From Holothuria scabra (taxonomy: Eukaryota; Echinodermata; Holothuroidea; Aspidochirotida; Holothuriidae): a DNA stretch of 64,000 nt. The stretch lies in contig CM074195.1 of NCBI GenBank assembly GCA_037179385.1, positions 31,018,222-31,082,221 of the forward strand. Reading direction: 5' to 3'. Shown piece after piece: positions 1 through 13,181 of this stretch. Position numbers and translations under genes: made by a program. The notes beneath the pieces were generated by a model. That model had not been told where the DNA came from. It did not search any database and saw only the letters and a program-made list of their open reading frames with translations. Numbering within the stretch: the first letter of the stretch is position 1; every line of letters starts with the position of its first letter.

Positions 1-46
1 TTTTTTTACATACTGTGTGAAGTACATTTTGAATATTGCACATGGA

Positions 47-1043
47 CAGTGGCGTCACCAGACTTTTCATTTGGGGGAGGGGGCACTGGGGTGGCACAAC
101 AATTTTGCAGGGGAGCACTTCTAAACTCCACTGATGGCGGCGTAGGCGCCACAGAGAGCGCAGCACGAGGTTCAGCGTGTGGGGTCCAGGGGCCCGCCTC
201 AGGGTCCCTGGTGGGGTCCAGTGGTTAAGCCCTGGTTGGGGTCCAGGGGGCGAAGCCCCCGGAAGCTTCTGGGTTTTAGCGTGTTTGTGAGGTATTGAAG
301 TCGCTATTTAAGTGTTCTTCTATTGACTTAACACTGGTCTCAAAATACCTAAAGGGTAACTTCCAGTTAGACTTTTGGTAAAAAAAAGTGATTCAACTAC
401 CAAGAGCAGATCCGTCTGACATTTTGAAAAAGGGCGAGATGAACAATTGAGAAATGAATTCGATGGGCAGTACAATGTGTGTCTCGATGGGGGTCTAGGG
501 GCGAAGACCCCGGAAGCTCCTGGGTTTTAAGGGGTTTGTTAGGTATTCAGATCGTAATTAACGGGTTAATCTGTTGCCTTTACACTGGTCTCAAAGAAGC
601 TCCCAGGACAACTTCAAGTAAGATTTTATTGGTAACAAAACTAGTGAAAAAGCTTTCAAGAGCGGATCCGGCTGACATTTTGAAGAAGCGGAGAGCTGAA
701 CCTGAAAGAGAAGGAGAAAGCAGTTAGATGTGATCCTCTCAAGGAAAATATGTAGGCCTAATCGTTCTTGAACGGTTACCTGAGCTATAAGCAACCCCTC
801 AGACAGCCGGAAGTGGCATTTTCCAGGTGTTTTTGCGATATTTTTAATTGAAAAGTTTGAAAGTTACTGCCAATTCTTGTCAAAAGAAGAAACCAATCTT
901 AAATATTTTTATAGTCACACTCTGACTAAAGAAGGCATATCGTTTTTTAAAAGTCTCAAATCTCATTTTGGGGGCACACGGGGGCACACGATTTTTTTGG
1001 GGGGGGGGGGGCACGCGCCCCCTCCCCCTTGGTGACGCCACTG
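47..1043. mobile_element. Non-autonomous hAT-type DNA transposon
   Basis: The ends are perfect 14-bp inverted repeats, CAGTGGCGTCACCA at 47-60 and its complement at 1030-1043. They are flanked by a perfect 8-bp target duplication, CACATGGA, at 39-46 and 1044-1051. An 8-bp duplication with CAGTGGCG-type ends is the signature of the hAT superfamily. The 997-bp body carries no transposase-like reading frame, so it must have been moved in trans. The interior contains a diverged direct duplication (roughly 235-430 and 488-680), each copy with a 'cgaagnccccggaagctyctggg' type block. A G-rich stretch sits near the right end (998-1010). Confidence 0.9.
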
Positions 1044-1198
1044 CACATGGACAAAAATTGTCTTCAGGTTTTCCCTTCGGAGGGGAAGTTTAAGCAAAAA
1101 ATTGATTTTCATATGTGAAAGAGGAACAAAATCTTCACAGTTTGGTAAAAATTCCATTCTAATCGGACATGTATTTTTTGAGATATCAGTTAATGAAG

Positions 1199-1620
1199 TT
1201 AGAAGATTTGTGTCCAAAAGTTAGTTTGAGGGAAGCAGAGCTTATATAACTTCCTCACACTGACAATGAATGCTTTGTTTCCCTTTGTTTTATCAGACTG
1301 TCGTGTTAACCTTGACGTAAATAGGAGTATGACCTCCCTGTGGGGGATGCAGAGTTTGTAAAACTTCATGCCACTTATGCAATCACATTTTAATAATATG
1401 GGATTGTTGAGGAGAAAATCCAGTATAAAGTTTATAGAAAAACAAAAAGAAAGAAAAAGAAAAGCGAGACTGTCCATTAATTTGGGGATGTGATGTCATA
1501 TGTGCTTGCTTCAAGTTCACTTTTTGTTGAAAATGTGAAAAATTTCAATTATTGCTCAGAATAAGTACCCCTTTAACATACCAAATCCTCTTGTGACCTT
1601 AAACCTTTCTTTTAATACTA
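1199..1620. repeat. Dispersed old repeat, copy 1
   Basis: This stretch is similar along its length to 28,330-28,770, with shared blocks such as 'gatgtcatatgtgctt' and 'cagaataagtacccct'. Shorter related pieces lie at about 19,960-20,160 and, inverted, at 15,195-15,305. No terminal repeats or coding capacity were seen, so the class is unknown. It lies immediately upstream of the glutathione synthetase exon. Confidence 0.6.
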
Positions 1621-1631
1621 CTGGTCCGCAG

Positions 1632-1824
1632 GAAACAATATCTTTGATGAAGACGTAAAAACAACTTTACAAAAGATGTCTGGCAGAGAAGAAAGAAGCA
1701 AATACATTTTAATGGACAGAATTAAACCCTATTCAGCCAAAAATTTCTCAATAAAAAGAGGACTTCCTGTCGATAAACCCGGTGATTACGTCAGTGAATT
1801 CGGATTCTTTGGAGTCCTTCTCAG
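1632..1824 (+). CDS. GSS: Glutathione synthetase, single internal exon
   Basis: Glutathione synthetase joins gamma-glutamylcysteine and glycine using ATP, the last step of glutathione synthesis in the cytosol. The exon encodes about 64 residues in one open frame, opening with GNNIF, where the eukaryotic enzyme has its glycine-rich GGGNN segment. It continues through YILMDRI and ends at FGFFGVLLR, matching the animal C-terminal region (YILMEKI, ELGIFGVYVR) in order and spacing. The acceptor is a pyrimidine-rich tract ending in CAG at 1629-1631, and the donor is CAG|GTAAAA at 1825. The frame enters with two bases and leaves with two, so it must splice to exons on both sides. Upstream exons could lie left of the window. 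The expected last exon (TLVMNKHVGHLLRTK type) was not found downstream, where the recombinase gene and hAT elements follow. It may be the edge of a live gene with a long last intron, or a stranded duplicate. Confidence 0.8.
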
Positions 1825-3060
1825 GTAAAATGCCATGTAAAATTAACATAAACCCTGGAACTTCTAGCAAAGTTACATTTGAAAAAAACTTGTATGGTGT
1901 TTTGCTTTGAAAAGAGAACAGTTTTTGTAGTGGTTTGGGATGATTTTATTTTTCGAACTTAGTGTATGGATGTTTTAGTGGGCATGACAGGGCCACAAAA
2001 GACTTTTGTGTGTTGCAAGATTCGATACAGTATTTTACAAATATCATCTTACATCCCATTAAAAAACTTGTGCAATTCGGCATAAATGATATTTGAAGGA
2101 AAACATTCAAAATCCAATTTCGAAAAATGCCGCAACAGGTGACCCGACTTTTATGATGCAATTGGCGGCACAAACCCCGCCCTAGTGAAAAACGCGCATC
2201 TAGATGAGGAACTAAATTGTAATGCCCGGTAAATTAAGTGATCTTAGCAACTTCATGAAAACGATTGCATCACAATACTCGTCCAACATACAGAGCGAAA
2301 GGCGCAGACCATGGTGGGGATTAGGAGCAATTCTACAACCCCTAGCTATCCGTTATTCACTTTCTTAGCTCCTATTGGCTAATTCAGTATCATGTGACCA
2401 TTAAAAACAATCCGTTATTTTTGCAATAACGGGCAGTTAGCCTCATTAACATGCATAAGTCAATAGTAACACTACTTATTTGGAGGGTATCAAGACTGTC
2501 TGCTGTTGCTGTGCAACAGAATTGTGGTGGTTTGGAACCACTGGACCATACCACAGTGTCCAGTACAGTACAACTGTATACTGCAAAGGTCCACAGGTCC
2601 TTCAGTAACGATGGATGTTCCCTGCTTTGATCTCAAATTTGAGCCATGTGATGTGGACAAAGAAAATAGCAGTACGTGTAGATTTCCACAACTGTCTGAA
2701 AGTGACGTGAAGTGCATTGAAGATGGAAGACTAGAAGCTTCAACTAAACGAGCCACAAAGTGGGGAGTACAGATTTTCAAAGGTCAGTCAGCCAGCTACA
2801 GTAGCATAGCCAATACTTGATTCAACTAAGCCTAGCCCAAGCCTAAGTACTATAGATAACCTTACAACATACAACAACAAACTAAGCCATACTAAATTAC
2901 GTGTCAGAAATAAATTGCTCTAGCACTGTCTTTAAATACTAGTGACTTTTAGCAAAGTTATGGACAATGCAGTGAACCAGTGTGTTTCTCAACAAATAAA
3001 TTGTAGTGGGCTGCTGAAATTAATTGACAAATTTTTTAAGTTGGCAAGATCCTCAATTTA

Positions 3061-3265
3061 AGGAATAAATTACATTAGGCTGCAAGTTGCAGTTGGCAGA
3101 CTATCATTGGTGAATAAACCGTCGAGACTCCGAATTTGGCAAATAACGGACGAGGCGAAGCCGAGTCCGTTATTTGCCAGATTTGGAGTTGTCGAGACCC
3201 AAAATTTGGCAAAATAACGGACGAGATGCAGCCGAGTCAGTTATTTTGTCAAATTTTGGGTCGTG
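3061..3265. repeat. Foldback-type repeat, diverged copy
   Basis: The segment starts with the same block (AGGAATAAATTACAT) as the palindrome at 7200-7362. It then carries two successive hairpins built from AATAACGGAC and its complement around a GC-rich loop. Unlike the 7200 copy it lacks the mirrored right end, so it seems rearranged or truncated. It lies in the intron of the recombinase pseudogene. Confidence 0.6.
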
Positions 3266-3639
3266 GCATTTTATAAGTTACTTGCCTACTATTCTCTGGG
3301 CAATGAAAAATTAAACTGACTAACTTTGGCTATTATTAAGTTTGGAGAAATGTTCCACATTGCATAATGAACTACTATAGCTAGCCTAGGCCTAAGCCTC
3401 AGTGGCGTAGCTAGGATTTTTTCCAGGGGGGGCAAAGGTATGAAATTTCCCCAAAACTTTTCCCGGTCAATGTGTATGTATTTCATATAAAATATGCAAA
3501 CTTACAAGTATAACAACTTTACCATGTCATTTTGTAATATTACCTGCATTTTAATCTTAAAGTATAACATAGAGCAATCGGAAATAACAAAGTATATTAT
3601 TTTGGTAAACAATATCTGGTTTATTTGTATGTACTAACG

Positions 3640-4142
3640 CAGCGGCGTACGCAAGATTTCTCTGAAGGGGTTTTCTTGGCCACAAAATGTTATTTTGTCA
3701 TAAAGATTATCTAAGCGGAGCGCCACCATTGGTTGGCGCGGAGCGTAAAGAAAATTTCGAAAAATCAGACCCCTCAGATTGTCAAAATAGCGTATTTATG
3801 CTCCTTAAGAGAATCTAAACATGCAGTCTTTTTTATCGACGCCACCAGCGGGAAACAGAGTCTACCTTTTAAAGTAAAAATTGGAATTTGACAGAATTTG
3901 TCTAGGTCTATTTGTAGGAATTAAAAAAAAATTGGCATCACTGAAAAACCTTGCAGGGACAATCCTTCCCCTTTGAAAATTTTTGAAAAATTGGGTGTCC
4001 TTATAAGCAATCTGGTGCCACATATGCTATCTTTTGAAGTAAAATCTGAGTTAATAAAGTTAGACTACGTATTTTTAAGAACAAAGAAAAAATGGCATCT
4101 GTGAGGGGGGCATGGCCCAATGGTCTCCCCTTCGCACGCCAC
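3640..4142. mobile_element. Nested hAT-type fragment
   Basis: The left end CAGCGGCGTACGCAAG and the right end (complement TAGTGGCGTGCGAAG) form an imperfect inverted pair of hAT style. A clean 8-bp duplication is not visible: ACTAACG precedes the left end and ACTAAGG overlaps the right end. The body is non-coding. It lies within the 3400-5387 element, so it is probably the younger insertion. Confidence 0.6.
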
Positions 4143-4454
4143 TAAGGAGGCCTAATTGTGGCTCGATCACACAGGATGTCCTGTGAGAAAAGCAGTATGT
4201 TAAGTGTAGAAAGCTACAAGGTACTCATTGTCCATTTATTGTTGCACTCAAAGTGAGCAGCAAGCTATTTTCCCGAACTAGCTTGTAAGCCTCCAAGGAT
4301 TATGGTAAGTAACAAAATCTAAGTGTGCCAACGGATCCCGTTAATTCTAATTTCTAGATTACCTTCAAGTTGATCGTTGGCCTTGGATTGTTTCAGCCCA
4401 ATCCATCGTTACGTACACAGAGTAAAATTGTACAGCTACTGCTGGCTTGAAGAA

Positions 4455-4945
4455 CAGGGTTGTCCAACCTTTCGCAGCGGTGGGCCACGTGTAATGGTTA
4501 TAATGGACGAAGGGCCGCATTCTATAGGCCTACTTTTTTTTTTTTTTCAATTTTTTCCGACGCCCAAGGCAACAAAATGCAATCATTGCGCGTAGGGAAA
4601 ACTGATTCATTTTCGTTTTTGATTGAACAAATAAATAAATTTTAGCAAAAATTGATGGTATTGGGCAGAATGTTCGGACAAAGTTCTTTTTTTCATATTC
4701 CTCCTGAATCATTCTCAACCCGCCCTTGTGGATAACACTCTAATGTGGCTAGACATGTAGCAGACATTTGAGATGAATTATTTCATTCAAAAGTAAGCAT
4801 GCTATAGCGGACGGCGAAGCCTAAAGTTGTCATCAATTAATCTGCTTACTGAATAATTTTGCAATATAGATTATTTTTGACGGGCCGGACGCAACCTTTT
4901 CGCGGGCAGGGCCGTGGCCCGCGGGCCGTAGGTTGGACAACCCTG
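4455..4945. mobile_element. Nested hAT-type MITE
   Basis: Perfect 16-bp inverted ends, CAGGGTTGTCCAACCT and its complement, bound a 491-bp non-coding body with a T-rich run near 4531-4546. The flanks TTGAAGAA (4447-4454) and TTGTAGAA (4946-4953) match at seven of eight bases, an aged 8-bp hAT duplication. It lies inside the larger hAT element at 3400-5387. Confidence 0.85.
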
Positions 4946-6457
4946 TTGTAGAAGAACATAACAACCTCGGAGGTCTACGGTAGTGACTTGTCAGTTTTCA
5001 CATCATTTCACTGAATTACCAAAGTATCACCTGAATAACAGCTTTCTGTGCACTGAAATGCACTGATCATAACCCCCGTACGTATACAAGCACAAGAGAA
5101 CATTCAATCTGCTACGCGGCGAGGACATTTCTGTGGAACGCGAATTGGGCCGGTTCATGCGACAATGACGAAATCTGAGTTCATTTGTTGCATGAAAATA
5201 CGAATTATGTATTAGAAATGTCTCACAATTTCTTAATCTAACAAATATTTTGAGAAATTTTTGCGAAATTTTGTAATAATAAGAAGATTCATCAAATTTC
5301 CCCATTTTCATCAAATTTCCCCAAAAATTTTTCGGGGGGGGCAAGTTGCCCCCCCCTGCCCCCCCCCCCCCAGTAGCTACGCCACTGCTAAGCCTACATT
5401 TTTTTCTTCACAGAATGGTTGAATGAGAGACAACATGATGTAATGTTTGAAGACCTTCCAGAAAACCAGTTAGATGAGCTCTTGAGGCAATTCTATGGAG
5501 AAGTCCGTACAAAGAAAGGCAACCAGTATGGCAAGTCAGCAATGGCTGGCATAAGATCAGCAATCAACAGGCATTTGGGTGGTGCACCATTTAACAGAAA
5601 CATTAACATTATAACAGATCCTAAATTCCGCAGATCTAATAACATGTTTGTTGGCCTGATAAAACAAATGAAGAAAGATGGTTTGGATAAGACCAAACAC
5701 CACACTGCCATTAGTGACGAAGACCTCAAGAAGCTGTATTCATCAGATGTCTTCAACAATGAAAGCCACTGCGCCTCCTGAGTCTGGTTCAATGTGCCAT
5801 TTTATTTTGGACGTAGAGGAAGTGAAGGTCAGCGTCGCCTTACCAAGGATTCATTCACTGTAGGAAGAGATGATGCTGGCAGAGAGTTTGTTGAAATGTC
5901 GATGAATGAAAAAGAAAAAATCGCCCTGGCACTACTTCTGATGGCCAGCACAAACAGTCACGGATGTACAACATTCCTGACGATGAAGCAAATTGCCCTG
6001 TTTTTGCCTTCAAGTTGTACATGGACAAGCTAAATCCTAATACACTTTCTTTCAGCGTCCACTCAACACAAAACCAAATGATGAAAGTGCCCCTTGGTTC
6101 ATGAATGCTGTCATTGGTGAGAAAAAGTTGCAGGGGATGATGAAGGGGATCTCTCAACTTGCAAAACTGTCATGTATCTATACCAATCACTGTATCAGGG
6201 CAACAACCTGCACAGTCCTTGACAAAGCAGGCCACAAGACCCATGAAATCATGGCAGTGACTGGACACAAAAGCGAAAGTAGTGTTCGCTCCTACGTAAA
6301 CCGCTTGAGCAGTGGGCAAAAGAGGCAATTATCAGATAATTTAAGCGCCCAGTGTGTAACTGTAAGTTCTAGCGAGTACACTCAAACCGGCAACAGCCTA
6401 GTGTTACACAGTTGCGAAAACACTACGGATCAACGTAACGTCGTTAGAGTACCTTGA

Positions 6458-7199
6458 ACTTATGCGGAGCCTAACGTTAGGCCTAGCACTAACAACAGTA
6501 ACACCAACCTGTCAATGTCGTTCGAAGAGCAAAGCATAGCTTTATCCTCAATATTTCAGGGCTGCAACTTTCGTGCACCAGTAAATGTGACTGTTAATAA
6601 GTCTTCGTGAACATTCATATCTTTTCTTCTCAAGAGTTAGTCGATTTATCAAACGTTTCACCTTATTTCACTTCACCAGTTTTCACAGGTTACATTGTTT
6701 ATAATCGTTGAAGTATGCTTTCAGTAAGTGTATTCTGCACTTTGGTCAACCTTTAACTTTGACCTTTGACAATTGCGCAATTTCAAGTTCAGTAAACAAA
6801 TTCTTTTTCAAGTTCAGGATAAAACTATCTAGGAAGTAAGTGTTCTACTATTAATCAACTTTGAAGTATCTATAAAATGTTTATTTTGCCGTTGTCAAAT
6901 TTAGTGTAAAGAAATTAGCTTATACATAATAGTAGCCATATACGTACGTGACACATACTGTACTGTACACAGTCTATTACTATAAAGGCGGTCAAGGTCA
7001 CCATTTTGTTGTTCGCCAGGAAACATCAAAAGGCAAAAATTACAAGAATGGTGGTAATAGAAACCGTCAGAAACAGTAATTGCTCATTGGTTGTCATCAC
7101 TGCCTGTTATTGTACTTGCTGCAAATCGCTTTTTTAGACTCAATTTATCAGAATTTCTTTCATTTTTCGTACTTTTTATCAGTTTTGGGGTTGTAGAAT
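6458..7199. other. Non-coding, no feature seen
   Basis: This stretch lies downstream of the recombinase pseudogene. No conserved protein, RNA gene or terminal repeat was recognised. Confidence 0.5.
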
Positions 7200-7362
7200 A
7201 GGAATAAATTACATAAGGCTGCCTTTTATTGGTGAATAAACCGTCTCGACCCAAAATTTGACAAAATAACGGACTCGGTTGCGCCTCGTCCGTTATTTTT
7301 CCAAATTTTGGGTCTCGACGGTTTATTCACCAATAAAAGGCAGCCTTATGTAATTTATTCCT
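7200..7362. repeat. 163-bp near-perfect palindrome (foldback MITE)
   Basis: The sequence reads almost identically on both strands. The left arm runs from AGGAATAAATTACATAAGG inward to AATAACGGAC, and the right arm is its complement ending TTATTCCT at 7362. The centre, a GC-rich loop of about 10 bases, lies near 7281. The arms are about 75 bp and could extrude as a cruciform or fold as a long RNA hairpin. A diverged relative is at 3061-3265. Confidence 0.85.
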
Positions 7363-10300
7363 TAAATCAATGGCCCATATGTTCGCGTGCAAATGCGCGC
7401 TTGTAAAAAGAGTTCTGTTTTGTGCAAGAAAGGCGCGGTTCGGGCGCTAAACAGAACAGCTATGAAGATGTATGGACAGTCCACAACAAACGCGTCCCCA
7501 CTACGAGCTCGTCTTTACTGTATGAGCTGCCTCCAATGACGTCACCATCTTCAGACGCGCTCACATATGTTTTTTCGCCTTCGGATGAGCTGAGTCTGGC
7601 CTGTTACTGGGAATTCACAACGTCGCATTTCGGTATGTATAGACTTAATTTAATAGGGAAAACATTCACTTTATGTCAAGGTGTGCCCAAGAACATTAAC
7701 GAGAAAATTACTTTGGTCGTGTCATGCCCACTTTTAGCGGATGGACAAGGCCGCTTCTGGAAGGTGAAGAGGATCATGAGGACTTAAGTTACGCATTAAG
7801 ATTCTATAAAAGGAAATTTTTAGTAATTGATTAGTATTACTCCTATCTTCACCATGGAGGATTTATTAAATTCCTCTGAAATTCAGTCGAGGTGGGACAC
7901 TTTTTTTTTTTTTTTGGTTTCATTTGCATGGTGTCGGCAGTGTTAATCGGCAGGGTGATATTATTGATCAAATTATTTCATCAAATCACCTCACCACATT
8001 CATCCCATAACTCGTAACGTGGTTCTTTTTCTCATCCAAATACACTTTTATTATTATCACTTATCTGGACTTCCCAACGGAAACCATGCAGGCCTGGATA
8101 CAGATATTTCGAAAAGGGAACTGAATCCGAAATAACTGAAATTGCCACCTATTAGACAGAAAAAATGACATTTTCAGGCTTTTTATTACAATTTAAGCAG
8201 TCATTGTAATGAACAACTTGGAAGTAAAATTTATATTTCAGTTAGGCGTGATTGCACAATGATCTGAAAATTACTGTATGAAATGTAATGTCATTGCATG
8301 AAGTGGAAGTGGCCCATGCAAATAAGATTATTATTGCAAAATGGAATTGTTTGCCCAGAGCAACTAGTTTTTACTGAGTTTCAACATGATATTATGATAA
8401 GTATTAGTAACGGATGAGACCCTTTTTCAACTGCAAGGAAGGATGGCAATGCATAGCTGACCGACCAACTCTTATTTTAATCTCTATCAAACTTTACAAG
8501 ACACAAAGTCGGAGTATACTGCTTGCACTCAAATCTTTCATACCCGATATAACCTGAGAGGGAAGTTGCATGACACCAGAAATTAGCTCTTACAAAACCG
8601 ACCCACTCAAATTTCTACCGCGTTTCCCGCTTAAGGTAAAATTATGCATCCCAAACAAACTAACGTGCAAATTACTTTGTAGCAATTAAATAACCAATGT
8701 CCATACATCAGCAGTGCAGATCAATCATTAACTAGTTTCCTATATTCTACATCATAAGTCAACACCATAAGAGCATATTTCTCATTCTGGAAAGTTGTCG
8801 GAAGTTGTGCGTTGTTGCGTTTCTCTTCATACTTAAATCTGATATGACTGACCCTCTATACCACGGGTTATATTACTATTACCGATTTCTATTGTAGTCA
8901 TCAACGTCAGCATCCTTATGGTCATCTTCACCATTATGATACCCGTCGTGTAACGATCATCACCAGTCATATGTCACTCTGTGTTTTTCTCTAATGCAGG
9001 TTTTCACTATCATGCACTAGATCCCAGTTACAATGAACTGTTTATACATCAGAGTTAGTCAATGAAAATTTAATGGAACCTATAACCATTATCTTTCAGC
9101 TCAGCCAATATTAACAAAATAGTCGTTAATAAAGCATCCGGTCATCTAGTTCGGACCAAGCCACGAGGTCGAAATGAAGGAGGGTTAATGGTTGACATAG
9201 CCAGCTTGGATAGTCCTTTTCTGGTGGATTAAAAAATATCTTTAGACAATGAACAATATTAATAGTTCTATGATTATACCATGAAGTATGGAGTCTCCAG
9301 ATGATTTGAAAAAAGGTCTAGAAAACCAGTGATACCCACAGAAGTAGGGCTTTATTCAGTGACCTTAATTTTGGTAACATGATATTGACAACGGAAGTGC
9401 AGTAATTTTGATGTATCTTGGTCTGTAAAAGTCAATTCAAAACTGACACTCATATTCACCCGCACATTCTTTCAGTAATAAGTCGATTTATCTTAACCAA
9501 CTTTCGTTTTATTTTTTGGAAAAAGGGTCTCAAAGGGAAATTTCAGTTGGATTTCAGATATTTTTGGTCCAATTTGTTGAGAATGGTCCAAGAATTTCAC
9601 TACTTAGAAATATTTCAATATTTAAAGGCATATTTTCATCATCCCAAACTGTTCCAATTCTCCCAACCTACTTACTTCTAGCCCCTCCCACATTTATCTA
9701 AAACTCATCTTTATCCAGACACAATCCTAGTTTATTGCTTCAAGGCTTGTCCCAGTGGCCATACAAGTCTATAATGTGTAATCAAGATACTCTCAGTGCC
9801 CATGCTGTAATTTAGCTATGATGCATTGTTTGAATGTGATGCCAATCAAAGAGCTGTAACAATTGAGAGTTTTGATATATGCATACTGAAACTGTAGTTT
9901 AAGGTGACGAATGACTGCCTTTAACGAAGCAACAATGACTGAGCAATATTTAATGTCATCGCCTTTTAGGTTAGGATAAAAAAGCATGAGTTCCTACGGG
10001 AATCGAAACGTGGAGGTGAAAATAGAAACAGCTGATTCTTACGAATAGTAGTGATGAATCCTTGCGTCAAAGCTGTGCTATCCCTTTCTCATGAAGTCGG
10101 TCCGAGCTTAAGGCGTGTAACGTTATCTCATGTGTTACAGTATAGTCCTTGATGGCTATAATGACCTATGCGTTCTTCATGGGCCGCTGTGTCTTATCTT
10201 CCAGTGCCGGAGCTTAGGATTGCGGTCAGAAAACTAAAAAAATGACCTACGTGGGCACTTTAAAGCATTTTGTTACCGAAAGGCTCAGCACAATCTACGT

Positions 10301-10885
10301 TTGATGAATCTCTAAACTTTCCATATATTTTTCCTTAGCTGAGAGAAAGCTACCTTCAAATTCCTCCTCCCCTGCATTGTTCCCCCACAGCATTGTTAGA
10401 TTTTCTATCCCTGCCTTCCACAACCTAGTTTGAAGGCGACTATTATGATTTGTATTTTTCTCAGGCATAAAATCGAGATTTTATGGTTAAACATCTTAGA
10501 AAAGATAATCAACTTTGTGTGAATCTGAACCGAACAGAAGAAATGATTCACAGCAAACATAATTTAAGAATTATACCACTGTTACGTGTACATTTTTAAT
10601 AAATACACAACTTGGAACCTTTATACAATTTTCATTTCTATAAATTGGGATTTAGAAGAAATATGGTACCGGTATGAAAAAAAAACGTCACATTCAGGGG
10701 AACTCGATTTTAGGCGATTAATCCTCTTCGCCCTAACGTTTAAGACACACGTTTATGTTGGAATGGCGTAACTTTATACGCAAGTCCTATTTACCACACA
10801 ATTATATGCAATTACCTTAAGTTGATCAAAATACGTGCAACTATCCGTTAACAATAACGACTTAGTGGTCATTGAAATAACGTGC
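7363..10885. other. Non-coding stretch, no gene recognised
   Basis: Short open frames occur (for example 7422-7787 and 9418-9681), but none shows a conserved domain or convincing splice context. A T-run lies at about 7901-7915. No terminal repeats were recognised. Confidence 0.5.
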
Positions 10886-10889
10886 ATAT

Positions 10890-10968
<79 letters not shown>
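10886..10968. repeat. (TA)n microsatellite, interrupted
   Basis: An almost pure alternating TA tract has a few TAAATA interruptions. Open frames of alternating Ile-Tyr on either strand are artefacts of the dinucleotide. Confidence 0.9.
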
Positions 10969-11071
10969 AATAAGAAAGTAAACACTATTGCATTTCAAGA
11001 TACAAGCTTGTTTCCTATAGGCTTACGTTTGTAGCCTACTCGCCTCAGTCTACAAATGCGAAGCATAACGG

Positions 11072-13181
<2,110 letters not shown>

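Larger units (their letters stand above)
3400..5387. mobile_element. Non-autonomous hAT-type element in recombinase intron
   Basis: Terminal inverted repeats CAGTGGCGTAGCTA (from 3400) and its near complement (GTAGCTACGCCACTG, ending 5387) are flanked by a perfect 8-bp duplication, CTAAGCCT, at 3392-3399 and 5388-5395. The right end is C-rich (5350-5371). The 1,988-bp body codes for no transposase. Two further hAT-type elements (3640-4142 and 4455-4945) sit inside it. Its right target duplication ends only 18 bases before the first base of recombinase exon 2, next to the pyrimidine tract of that acceptor. Confidence 0.88.
2611..6457 (+). pseudogene. Decayed tyrosine-recombinase gene, Crypton-like
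   Basis: Two exons are recognisable: 2611-2782 (start ATG 2611, donor AAAG|GTCAGT) and 5414-6457 (acceptor TTCTTCACAG). They join in frame to give KEWLNERQ. The product resembles the DUF3504/tyrosine-recombinase proteins related to Crypton transposons and the ZMYM/QRICH families. It has an acidic N-terminus, a core-binding helical region (FYGEVRTKKG, INRHLGG), the box-I arginine region (YFGRRGSEGQRR), box II HCIR in NHCIRATT, then GHKSESSVRSY supplying the second His and the nucleophilic Tyr. Three lesions break it: an in-frame TGA at 5779-5781, a one-base frameshift in the A-run near 5911-5920, and a second shift near 6045. Conserved residues on both sides of each lesion show it was once intact. 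The 2.6-kb intron is swollen by other transposons. Such enzymes recombine DNA through a 3'-phosphotyrosine intermediate; this copy cannot make a full protein. Confidence 0.8.

Noticed and set aside
7422..7787. 121-codon plus-strand open frame
   Set aside because: No ATG at its start, no domain and no splice partners; it lies in repeat-rich intergenic DNA.
9418..9681. 87-codon plus-strand open frame
   Set aside because: Low-complexity Phe/Leu-rich product in AT-rich DNA with no conserved motif.
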